Of a stretch of 64,000 nucleotides of DNA, positions 43,401 to 52,689 are shown one piece after another. Location of the stretch: positions 18,440,273 through 18,504,272 of the forward strand of contig OX104112.1 of NCBI GenBank assembly GCA_944474755.1. Reading direction: 5' to 3'. Position 1 is the stretch's first letter. Each line of letters opens with the position of its first letter. The notes below the pieces were generated by a model. The model did no database searches. It saw only the letters and a list, made by a program, of their open reading frames with translations, and was not told the origin of the DNA. Position numbers and translations under genes: made by a program. Source of the DNA: Limnoperna fortunei. Lineage: Eukaryota; Mollusca; Bivalvia; Mytilida; Modiolidae.

Positions 43401-45612
43401 TAAGGTTTTATGAGCACCTCCATATCTCAACAACTATAAGCCCTAGGTTGATGAAACTTGGTATGCATATGCCCCAGTAGTAGCTTAGCACAGTTGCATA
43501 CCCATCTTTTGACCTTGACCTTGATTTTCCGGTTCAGTGAGTTTGATAATTTGTATTGCTTATATTAGCAATGTTTAAGTATTATAAACACCTTTTGATC
43601 TCAGAAACTGATAATCATTATAAATTTATGAAAATATAGTGAAAGTAAGAAAGAATTATTGTTTCTGATGGTGCCGGCAGGCAAGACATACTTTAGTGTT
43701 AACTCTAGTTACGTATCTTGTTTCTATTAGATGTTGAATGTAAATATATATGTGTCAGATACATGTATGCATTTAAAAGTCCACCACTGGATGCATGTGT
43801 CAAAAAGCTTTGTAAGTCCACCATGGGCTGCATGTGACCTAAGCAATAGACTATCCATATTGGGCCTCCAACATACAGGGTTCAACTTGTTGCGGTCATA
43901 TCATGTTGCATGACGTAGCTTTTTATTTCTATTTCATTTGAGCAAATAGAAATTACAGGTAAATTCAGGTTATTGGATTAATACGTCAGTCTTCACAACT
44001 AACCGTGACAAACAAGTAATATCTTAAAGATTGTTACAAAGAATTGTTAGTTTCAAAGTAAATTTATATATTCTCTATATCTTTGCTTCTTTCAACGACA
44101 TCAATAAATATGGGGAGGTGAATATATTTGTTCAAATTAAAGCTTTCATCTATTTCTTCAATAATATATACATTCTGTTTTTGCCTTTTTAATTTTTTTT
44201 TATTTAAAAAAAAATGAATATTTCAGCCCAAATATTTCACATTTTTCCGGCTAACTTTATGTTTAAGTGTCAAATTTATGTAGTAATTAGGGAATTTACC
44301 TGTGAACAAAAATCGCTCAAATGAAAAAAATTATTTGCTCAAATGAAACATTTTTTTCCCTCAATTGAAATGCCGATTCGCTCAAATGGTGTCCACCTGG
44401 CTCATTACCACCAAAATTTAAGGATAATCCATCATGTCCATGGACAAAATTTTAGACTCCCCCATCTACCTTAAAGTGTACAACTTTTTGTGAAAAATGA
44501 ATTACATATGAAAAAAAGTAATAGTCTGTAGTCGATTTCACAAAAAGTCGTAAGTGTAAAATCTTTCGTAAGTGCTGACGTCACAATGGATTTCCCTTTG
44601 ATCTTAAAACACTTAAGATAGATTTTATACTTACGAATTTTTGTGAAATCGACTCCTGATCATGATAGTATTGTGGTTTTTTTTTATTCAGATTTTTTAG
44701 GTTAAGTCTTTTTATAAATAGCTACATGTATGATATCTAAAACCATTATTGTTGATCTTAAGATTTTTCTTGGTTTGTCACATGACTTTGACCTTATTTT
44801 CTTTCTTATAAATCTCAAAAAAGACCTTTTATTAATGAGTTCTGCAGTGGTTCTGATAGGCAAGACATACTTTCAGTTGCCACATGTACACTTGTTTTTG
44901 TTTAGAAGGTAGATATACATGTTAAATTGATATTAAATCAATTTATTTTATTGTAGGCAGTGAACATTTATTTTATGGCCATCCTGATATTGTGGTTTTT
45001 CCAAAAGGTGCTGGAAGCTGCAGCATTGTTGTTCCAAAGAAATTTAAAGGTGAAGAAGTATTAAACATTCATAATAGTGATGAAAGCAGTCAAATGCAGA
45101 TGGTTGAAGTCAAGAAGAAAAATTTGAGAAATAAGGAAAGTCAAAACCAAATAGCTAGTATGGCAATAACATTTTCTTTTTACCAGAGACTTCAACAATA
45201 TCGAAAGAAATTGCAATTACCAACTTCTAAACTAGTATCAGTGATTCCCACAATAGCTATTAATCAAGATAGTTTTGATATCTATATGTATGATACTGAG
45301 AATGATATTTTTTTGGTCAATGCTGGTGATCCAATTCCATTATGGGAGGATCAAGATAACTTAAGTATTTCATCAATATTGACTCTATGGATTATATTAA
45401 ATCACTTAACATTCCAACCTAAAATTCCTAATACTATGAGTTCCTTAAGGGGGTCTGGTGGAATACAGAGTCAGTTGGACAAAAACAGGTTAGAAATGAT
45501 AGAGAAAACTTTGAGAATGTCAAACTCAAGATACATGCCATTAAAAGTAGAAAATAAAATTTTGGCACAAGCAGGGGAAATTGAATTTGCTGCAGATACT
45601 GATTCTGAATAA
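37309..45612 (+). CDS. Spliced gene: PD-(D/E)XK nuclease-like protein (about 433 aa)
   Basis: Four coding exons, 37309-37497, 38975-39206, 40434-40658 and 44957-45612, join with matching phases (0, 1, 1) to 1302 nt. Residues 1-210 are mostly helical, with no family I recognise; CPCDNENCKHD near 200 could bind a metal. The last exon begins SEHLFYGHPDIVVF, with Asp at about 225, continues to MVEVKKK with Glu 265 and Lys 267, then SQNQIASMAITFSFYQ. An Asp, a Glu-x-Lys on a later strand and a Gln-bearing helix is the layout of PD-(D/E)XK nucleases such as restriction and lambda-exonuclease families; no alignment was run. An acidic tail (EFAADTDSE) ends it. A poly(A) signal AATAAA lies at 45637. 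A 1.49-kb transposon occupies the exon 1/2 boundary, so the first junction is the least certain. Divergent neighbour: the ParB-like gene. Confidence 0.75.
37502..38987. mobile_element. DNA transposon with 70-bp terminal inverted repeats
   Basis: The left end 37502-37571 (TACTTAAATACGCCTGCATA onward) and right end 38917-38987 are inverted copies with few differences. Each end contains four TACGCCTGC-type subrepeats. TA dinucleotides flank CTTAAATACG at both ends, compatible with a TA target duplication, but the exact border is ambiguous. Inside is a broken OTU/vertnin-like fragment on the minus strand and no transposase. If 37498-38989 is removed, the host frame reads continuously (QIFG then TEIFDL), so it probably landed inside a formerly continuous exon. 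Confidence 0.85.
37700..38285 (-). pseudogene. OTU/vertnin-like gene fragment carried by the transposon
   Basis: Minus-strand frames read VETTGNGNCLFNAISLGIS, then TEKLATELRYRISIEIILNR, then after a one-base shift SDTVDESLQACSFNCTHRAF, VIHAASNVIGKSIRSLYPAV, NGGFENRTFSPR, VHILWSTVAISYSETWVPNH, and after another shift PDIFNISDDIQFPSF. The GxGNCLFNAIS motif is the Cys loop of OTU-like domains, and the order up to W-x-PNH resembles vertnin-like proteins of invertebrates. Two or more frameshifts make it a pseudogene. It lies wholly between the transposon ends, as captured cargo or a remnant of the element's own accessory gene. Confidence 0.72.
38975..39206 (+). CDS. Nuclease-like gene exon 2
   Basis: Donor CGTTTAG|GTCAGT, phase 1. 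The host part begins with ACC at 38990: TEIFDLADDQGHFQDSRNRD, then LRLYHYVVKFDVLFRSGFR, then INNYLTDKSKVDDSSYLA. If the CAG at 38972-38974 in the transposon end is used as acceptor, five residues (AYLSR) come from the transposon and the frame is kept. Confidence 0.68.
40434..40658 (+). CDS. Nuclease-like gene exon 3 (225 nt)
   Basis: Acceptor TTTTGGTTTCAG, donor TTATTG|GTAAGT, phase 1 at both ends. Encodes LHQESLQTLTDMGSSSLTET, ETAIILAVHLFSKLSIDDCT, then YKRCPCDNENCKHDVIYGN. The open frame runs on past the donor to 41092, but that part is intron with transposon sequence. Confidence 0.8.
41418..41462. repeat. 45-bp imperfect palindrome
   Basis: GCGATATCCTTATCTCAACC pairs with GGGTGAGATAAGAATTTCACGC. 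Within the 41042-42134 MITE. Confidence 0.62.
41759..41907. repeat. 149-bp palindromic element nested in a MITE
   Basis: AACACCGGTGGTTGGGCAAG on the left pairs with CTTGCCCTCCCACCGGTGTT on the right; GAAAATCTCAGACACCCACG pairs with TGGATGTCTGAGATTTTCC; the inner part pairs AAAGATTTCTTTTGGTCTC with GAGACAAGAAATCTTTT. No coding content. Confidence 0.82.
42137..42190 (-). repeat. Short fragment of a retroelement 3' tail
   Basis: Contains GAACTCAGGTGCCCTGGAAG and GAGCAGTTCCTGC, the complement of the tail at 54470-54530. Same family as 51425-51660, 59460-59500 and 63720-63980. Confidence 0.7.
42590..43115 (+). repeat. AGCTCACCTGG / GGGGCCAAAA family repeat
   Basis: Begins TTTTAGCTCACCTGGACAGA and contains reiterated GGGGCCAAAA and GGGCCAAAAGGGGTAAAA segments. 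Its open frames (42607-43193) are by-products. Related to 16445-17240 and 21010-21150. Confidence 0.68.
43155..43710 (+). mobile_element. Pearl-like element with 176-bp tandem core
   Basis: The ends TTTGTCTCGCCTGC and GCCGGCAGGCAAGACATAC are inversely related and shared with 17625-18475. The core is two units of 176 bp, each starting AAGGTTTTATGAGCACCTCC (43227 and 43402) and including TTGACCTTGACCTTGATTTT, with a diverged partial third unit. No coding capacity. Confidence 0.7.
43775..43925 (+). repeat. Interspersed repeat, copy 3 (CTGCATGTG type)
   Basis: AAGTCCACCATGGGCTGCAT, then CTATCCATATTGGGCCTCCA, then GGTCATATCATGTTGCATGA, in the order of copies 1 and 2. Confidence 0.72.
44531..44653. 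repeat. 123-bp palindromic element
   Basis: GTCGATTTCACAAAAAGTCG pairs with CGAATTTTTGTGAAATCGAC; the next stem pairs TAAGTGTAAAATCT with AGATTTTATACTTA. It sits 300 bp upstream of the terminal exon of the nuclease-like gene. Confidence 0.82.
44957..45612 (+). CDS. Nuclease-like gene terminal exon 4
   Basis: Acceptor TTTATTGTAG, phase 1, stop TAA at 45610-45612. Carries all the PD-(D/E)XK-like landmarks (GHPDIVV, VEVKKK, SQNQIASMAITFSFYQ), then VSVIPTIAINQDSFDIYMYD, then SISSILTLWIILNHL. 218 codons without interruption and with even composition. AATAAA lies 25 bp after the stop. Confidence 0.85.
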
Positions 45613-45636
45613 AATACTAGTATACTTTGTGGTATA

Positions 45637-45642
45637 AATAAA
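45637..45642 (+). terminator. Polyadenylation signal AATAAA
   Basis: A canonical hexamer 25 bp after the stop of the nuclease-like gene; a second AATAAA overlaps the stop codon (45608-45613). Confidence 0.55.
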
Positions 45643-45649
45643 AACCCAT

Positions 45650-46685
45650 CTCCATCATGGTATTCCCCAATTTAAAATAAAAGTAAGTGACGGTTGTGTC
45701 AACCTGTACATCTCTTCGAGGCAATATACAGATGTGCATGCATACAATGTACATGTATCAACATGATCAAGGAAATATCATTAGAATATAAAAGTAGAGG
45801 GGCATATATATTTATACACATGTATAGGTTTTAGGTTACCATACTTTTCCATGACAAAAAATGAAATATGATACATACTGCTGTATATATATTCCATGTA
45901 CATGTATGTATCGGGGTTTGAACAAACATTTTTGGTTCCGAGGACGTTCTAAAGTTTCTTCATAGGTAAATTTTATTAATAAGAATTGCTCAATATTTTT
46001 AGTGTACAGCTGATCTTAAATATGTACATACATACTTGACTATTGTCATAACTGGGTTTTTAATAGTTTTTAATTTATTTATTGATTAACTAATTATACA
46101 TGTACATTTGTATATGTACAATACAAAATACAATGTATAAGAATTGTCTAATGTGCAATCCCTATAGTGTTACATGAATGCGTTATCAACTGATTTAAAT
46201 TGCTAACATAATAAGAGTATAGACTACTGATTTTTTATTGCTGTTGTATATATATTTATTATTTATTTAGGCCAATATAAAAATATCCTAGATTCTCATT
46301 CCCTCCCGTCCCAAATTTTTTTAGCCGCCTCAAAAAATTGTATTTTGATTTTTTGGCACTTTATATTCATTTTTGGTCATTTTCCTTTAAAGCAGCATAT
46401 TTAATCCAAATTAAAAAAAAATAAAATTTGCCTGCCCACCTCATATTTTCAACAAATTTGGATGAGAATCTCGGAATTATTTTATAAAGGCCTTGCACAA
46501 AACATTTTAAATGTACCCAAATTGTTTTAAGACTCTCATTTTAATTAATGTGGCAAAGTAATGAATTTATTTCCACTTAAAGCATGCAATAAATGAAACT
46601 ATTTATGCACTAAGTTTATTAGTTTTTACATATTCTTATCATTTCTTGGGTTAAACATTTCAAGAATTAACATTCATCTGTTGAA
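45650..46685. other. Intergenic stretch
   Basis: AT-rich with repeated ACATGTAC palindromes and one block (46285-46470) bounded by inversely related GATTCTCATTCCC and GGATGAGAATCTC, possibly a small element. No gene. Confidence 0.45.
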
Positions 46686-46689
46686 AATA

Positions 46690-48700
46690 GATTTCAAAAT
46701 AGAATAAAAACTCTAGAAAAAATATTATCAGAAAGAGAAGGTCTCCAAAACTCGAATGAACTAGACTTTGAAATAACAAATAAAGAAATTAACTAGGCTA
46801 TTGCAAAACTAAAAAGTGGGAAGGCCAGTGGTATGGACCTCATTTCCAATGAAATGATTAAAAGTAGTCAATTATTTCTACAACCCTGTTTGAAAAAAAA
46901 AATTTAATACGTGTCTTGAATATGGAATTTATCCTGATTCTGGGCAAATGGCTACATTTCCCCTATCTTTAAATCAGATGACCCGCCAAATCCATCAAAT
47001 TATCGTGGTATTACTATCACCAGTGCTATTGGTTATCTTTTTAATAATATTCTTAATACAAGATTGGAAAAGTTTCTAAAGAAAAATGATTTAATCAACC
47101 CATCACAGATTGGATTTACAAAAAATGCCCGTTCAGCAGACCATGTTTTTATACTTAAAACTCAAATAGAGAAATATTGTCACCAGAAAAATGGTAGACT
47201 CTTTTGTTGCTTTATAGACTTTAATAAGGCTTTCGACAGTGTTGTTCACACTGGCTTAAAATTAAAGCTTATCAACATGAATGTAGGAACAAAATTCTAC
47301 AATATAATATGTGCTATGTATAAAAACAGTAAAGCTTGTGTTAAAATTGGTAACTCTATAACTGAAGACTTTTTTTTATCAAACTGGGGGTTCAACAAGG
47401 TGACAATTTAAGCCCTGCCTTGTTTAAAATATTTATTAATGACTTTCCTTGCTACCTTCAGGCCTGTTCAGATACAGTCAGTTTACGTAGTGAAAAACTA
47501 AACTGCTTAACGTATGCAGATGATTTGTATTATTCTTCGACTCCTCACAGGGATTACAAGATAGGCTAAATATGTAAGAACAATTTTGTATTGATTGGTG
47601 TATAAAGGTCAACATTAAAAAGACTAAAGTATTAATTTTTAATAAAGCTGGCAGAAAAATTTACTTTACAAAATAATCACTTAGAATGTGTCTCCTGTAA
47701 TAGATATTTAGGAGTGTATTTCACAGCATCAGGATCATTTCCTCAATAAATCCTTTAAGGCCTATCATAAAATAGGAAGTTGCTTTTTAAGTTTAAGACC
47801 AAGTCTTCCTACCTGTGTACATATTTTTGACCATGCTTTAAAACCAATCTTGTTGTATAACTCAGACATTTGGGGAAGTTATTGCGCTTCTAACTCAAAA
47901 TTGCGAACATCCTTTGATTTAGATAAAATATTTAATAACATACTGTGTTAAAAATTACATCTTAAATTTTGTAAATGTATTTTGGGAGTTCATAAGAAAA
48001 GTGTAAATTTTGCTGTCTTATCTGAACTTGGAAAGTTTCCTTCATATTATGACATCATAAAATCAGTCATTAATTATTGGTATAGACTAGATTTTGCATT
48101 ATTAAAAGATGCAAATCTCTATAGTAGAAATTTTGACAATAGTTATAGATTTACCTGGTATACTTTTGTGATAAAGCTATTAAATTATTTGGGTATAAAT
48201 AGAGATTCAAGTAATTGCAGCAAATATAAATTTAAAAAGATGCTTGAAAAATAACTAAGGGAAAAGCTACATTTGGTATAATTACAGACATTCTAAACTT
48301 GACAGAAAACTATGTACCTATTTCAAAATCAAGGATAATTTTGACTTTGAAATTTTTTTTATCAAAAATAAACAATTCGGATCAAAGAAAAGATCTTTGC
48401 AGATTTTGCATATCAGCCCATAGATTACAAATTGAAATAGGGCATTTCTCTAATACACCTAGGTCTGATAGAACTTGTAAAAACTGTTCTTCTGAGGAAA
48501 TTGAAGATGAAACACATTTTTTATGTGTGTGTACAAAATTCAGAACAAAAAGAAATATTTTATTTAATCTTGTTGCCAAAAAGTATCCCACGTTTTCTAG
48601 TTCATCGAATGAATCCAAACTAATTTTTTACTTTTTAATGAGGACACTGACATTCTAGCAGTAACTGCCAGAGTTATATTAAATAAAGATATTGTAAACT
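46690..48700 (+). mobile_element. Truncated LINE with RT and C-terminal Cys motif, degenerate
   Basis: Reading through several frameshifts, the order fits a non-LTR reverse transcriptase: AIAKLKSGKASGMDLISNE, RLEKFLKKNDLINPSQIGFT, LFCCFIDFNKAFDSV (motif A, Asp present), QQGDNLSPALFKIFINDF, TYADDLYYSS (catalytic YADD near 47514), then the C-terminal region ending RTCKNCSSEEIEDETHFLC (48470-48540). No endonuclease domain is present upstream, so it is 5'-truncated at about 2 kb. At least five frame changes or stops make it inactive. Same C-terminal Cys motif type as 31600-32092. Confidence 0.82.
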
Positions 48701-48719
48701 AAAATTTACAGTCGTGTTT

Positions 48720-49507
48720 AGATTTTCAATATTATATTACTATGAACATTAATAATCCAGTTAATTGTCTCATCATGTTTTCTTATGTATAATTATGTCT
48801 ATCTATCAATTATTCTTTTAATCTTTTTTGTACAACTCTCATTGTCCTCTGTCATTTATAAGCACATTAATAGTCTTGATTGCAGCAGGGGCTTTAAATT
48901 CAAAACGTTTTTAAACATTTAATTATGCATGAAATGAAATGAATTTCTTTTTTAAAATCAAATTTTATGAAGGCATATCTTTTGTTTGTTGTGGTCATAT
49001 TTTACTAATGTTGTTTTACATGTACTTAGGGCATATTTACTCCGTATTTTATTTTATATTAATCACATCTGTCGTCTGAATCAAGTTAATCAATATCATT
49101 ATGCATTTTCAAATTATGTAATTTCCATTGAAACAATTAATATAATTTCAATAATACAATGTAAATATAAATAAAGATAACAAAATAAGACATGGATTGG
49201 AATGCAACACCACGTGTAACAGTTCACCTTATCATGCTAATAATAAGGTCATGATCATGATCTGTAGCATGGGAGATTTTATCAGCAAGTGTTGACAAGT
49301 TTATAGGCTTATTTAATTTGTAAAAACAAATAACTAGAAAGTAAACGCCCACAGCTTTGAAAAGTAGAGATTTGTGGCTGGAGTAGACTGTGATTGATAT
49401 CTTGACAATTTACCTGTTTTAATGTTTAAGCTAGAAAATCATATTTATACACTGATTAAACCTTATGAATTGTTTGTATGTAATTTAGATTAACAGCATT
49501 TATATGC

Positions 49508-49543
<36 letters not shown>

Positions 49544-50096
49544 CTATTTACAACTTGTAAAAGAGATCTTGGACCATCTTGCATTGTCAGATATGATTTT
49601 GTAGCATTGATCTTTACATTACCATTTCTGAGTTCTGTACCTTATTTAAATGATGCCTGGTCAATTTTGAATTTGTGCTGGCATTATAATTTTTTTTTCA
49701 ATGTAGTATTTTTATTTCTCATTTGTATGTAATTTATATTTAAAATAAAATATTTATGTAGAGTATATTCAGTCTGGACATGCTGGATGAGTCTCTTATC
49801 ATGCATGTTTGTACATGGGATTTATCTACTTAAGTGTGATAAGTAAAACGTAAAATTATTTCACCTTAATGATATTAATGAACAGAAGAAATGAAGATCT
49901 TATTGCTTGGTACAGACATTTAAAACAATGGAGGATTGAAACATGTGTCATTAAATGCATATGTATACATGGATTACTTCATTAATCTAAATATTTACAA
50001 CTTAGAAAATGATCCAGTTCAAGGTTGTCATATATATTATAAGTCATGCAAAGTTGATAATGTCACCAAGTGCATTTCTTTTGCTATGTAACCTTT
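48720..50096. other. Intergenic stretch with TA microsatellite
   Basis: AT-rich; (TA)n at about 49510-49542. No gene or assignable repeat. Confidence 0.45.
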
Positions 50097-50109
50097 CAAA
50101 ATCGGGAAG

Positions 50110-50374
50110 GGGGCCTCGGTGGCCGAGTGGTCAAGGTAGTTCGTTTACTATTGATCACGTGGTCTGTCAACACTGAGATTGCGGGTTCGATCCTCACTGC
50201 AGGCACGGTGTACTCGACTCCAATCTTAATTGACAAGGATTGCCAGTTTTCCTACCGCAGGTCGGGGGTTCTCTCCGGGTACTCCGGCTTCCTCCCCCAA
50301 TAAACTGGACGCCATGATATAGCTGAAAAATTGCTGAAAGTGGCGTTAAAACACCATTCAAACAAACAAACAAA
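50110..50374 (+). mobile_element. tRNA-derived SINE with perfect 13-bp target duplication
   Basis: The tRNA-like head has A box TGGCCGAGTGG (50120-50130) and B box GGGTTCGATCC (50183-50193), of Leu/Ser-type length. The central domain contains GGTTCTCTCCGGGTACTCCG and CTTCCTCC, shared by many invertebrate SINEs. It ends in GGCGTTAAAACACCATTC and a (CAAA)n tail, the pattern of SINEs mobilised by RTE-like LINEs. CAAAATCGGGAAG flanks both sides without mismatch (50097-50109 and 50375-50387), so the copy is young. Confidence 0.93.
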
Positions 50375-50754
50375 CAAAATCGGGAAGTATTTGGGGACGT
50401 CTGTTAATCTTAGGTGATAAGAATGTTGCGGTTACAGTATCAGAGATTTATTTATGTTATTACATTTCAACTCTTGAATCAATGAGAAACATGACATGCT
50501 ATAATTTATCATAATAAACAATTAATTGCTTAAACATGTTTAAGGCATTGTGTGATATTAAAGATCAATTTACTATCATATGCAGAAATGTGAGACTTTT
50601 GTAAAACTACAAAACAAAATATTTTTATTTATATATTTTAATACCTCCACTTCAAAACTTCAAAACTTAGGGATATATATTGATTGGGGGGTACCTACTT
50701 ACCCCTCCGAAACCCCTCAATGTATTTTTAATTTTTATGACATGCTCCTCCATT

Positions 50755-52675
50755 AAATTGTTTATGCCCCCGCAACTATAGTTGGGGGGGGGGTATATTG
50801 TCTTACCATTGTCCGTCCATCCGTCCGTCCCGCAAGTTTTCCTGACTTTATTTCCACATGCTTGCCGATTTTGAGCTGATTTTTGGTATGCGAGTCGATC
50901 ATGATGAGTTACAGATCTAGTTTGCGTTTCGTTCAGGACCGGATTTTGACTGAAATTATGATCCTTGGACTTTTATGAAAATAACAGTTTTCTGTAATTT
51001 TTTTTCTGCAATTTTGACTCAAAGTCAATTTGTCTATACATCGCGGGGGCATCATCTGTGTCTTACAGGCACAAACACCTTAGCTATCTGTAGTTTTATG
51101 GTGGCGATGATTAAGTCTTACTTTAAACATTTTATAATGGGAGGCGGGGGCGTTACCTTTTCTAGTTATCCGATTCATTTTATGTGGTTTCCTATTGCAA
51201 AACATGTACGAATCTCTTATCTCGCCTCTGCAACTCCAGTTAAACCAGAACCCTCACAAAGCCTGTACAAATCTATCACAAACGCGATGACTTCAACCAT
51301 CCAATAGTCAACTTTTCCTTTTTGTGTAGCAACATTCATAATTAAAGTCGTCTCTTTTATCGTAAATTTTGTACTGAGATGACCACCTGGGAAAAATTAG
51401 ACATGTAAATCGGACCCACACTATATCGATTGTTGGCAACGTGACGGCTGTGCTAAAACAAGCAGGAACTGCTTACTCTGCCGGAGCAACTAAGTTCACT
51501 GTCGTTCAAGTTGAGTTAACGTTGCTGATAGAGGTTTGGTTTTTACATGTGCTTTTGTTGGTTTTGTGGTTTGTTGTGATAATTTTATGTCTACCGATTT
51601 TTGGATTAACGATATTTGATTGCCCTTTTGGTACACCTTAAGGTACAAAATAGCTATTTCCATGTTTTGGTCTATAGAATAAAAGCTATTGCAGATAGAG
51701 AAAGGTGATTGCATGCTGAAACCTTAATAAGCTCATTAAGCTCTACAAAAGTCGTTGGCAGGTGTTGTTTGGTAGGGGTTATACCTCACAGATGAGACCC
51801 TTAGGCTTAAGGTCAAGGTAAACGATGCAGGCTCTGGGAGCCTCTTGTTGGGGTATCCCATCGCAAAACATAAAGCAATATGTCCAAAAGACATAATGGC
51901 CCATCTCACATTTATTTTTCCGCGCACAATCACCAGACCATGAAGTTGATTTCAAGAGTATAATTTTATGATGATTAAATGAGTTATAAGGTTTCATGAT
52001 ACCATACGTCCTACATGGTAAAGTAACTTCAACCTTTACATGCTAAACCTAACTATGAGACCCCATTTTCTATGATTAATCAACAATGAAGTTGATGACA
52101 GGTACAATTTTATGATGATTTTTGTTTGTTCATATACTGATGTATATGTGTATAGTTTCATGATTGTACCACACTTCATTCATATAGTAAAGTAACTTCA
52201 AAAACATAACAAGGGTCTATCTTTGACTATTTCAGGATTGGATTTGAATTATATACATTTTATTTAGACCTTGGGCCGATTGCAGAACGGCAAGCAGCGC
52301 CTACTGTCCTTGTTGAAGGCTGCTGGCGGTTTTCCATTGTGGTTTTTCTAAATTACCACTTGTTATGTGAGCTGTGTCGCGTACACTTATTCCACATCTC
52401 ATTATTTTCTATTCAACCTATAGGTAAACATAAGTATATCACGCCTTTTTCTGTGATCAATCAACCATGATGTTGATAAGACGGGTACAGTTTTATGATG
52501 ATTTTTGTTTGTTTTAAAATACCCTATGTATATGTGTACACAGTTTTATGATGATGCCACACTTTTTTCGTGGTAAACTAACTTCAACCTGTAGGTAAAC
52601 CTGATTTTGAACGGACCGACGAACAAACCCGAACACTATATGCCCTTACTTTCGTAGATGGGGCATAATAAGGGC
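50755..52675. repeat. Composite repeat with TATGCCCC / GGGGCATA ends
   Basis: Begins ATGCCCCCGCAACTATAGTT and ends TAGATGGGGCATAATAAGGG. The inner segments GTAAAGTAACTTCAACC (52019, 52188, and 52574 in altered form) and TTTTATGATGATTTTTGTTT (52112, 52491) are reiterated. A retroelement tail (51425-51660) lies inside. GTCCGTCCATCCGTCCGTCC near 50811 is a simple repeat. A fragment of the same family starts at about 59622. Confidence 0.6.
51425..51660 (+). repeat. Retroelement 3' tail fragment
   Basis: TTGGCAACGTGACGGCTGTG and GCAGGAACTGCTTACTCTGC match the tail following the RT fragment at 54440-54680. Confidence 0.75.
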
Positions 52676-52689
52676 ATGTGTCTAGCCTC

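Noticed and set aside
50110..50205. Functional tRNA-Leu/Ser gene
   Set aside because: It is the head of a SINE with its own tail and target duplication.
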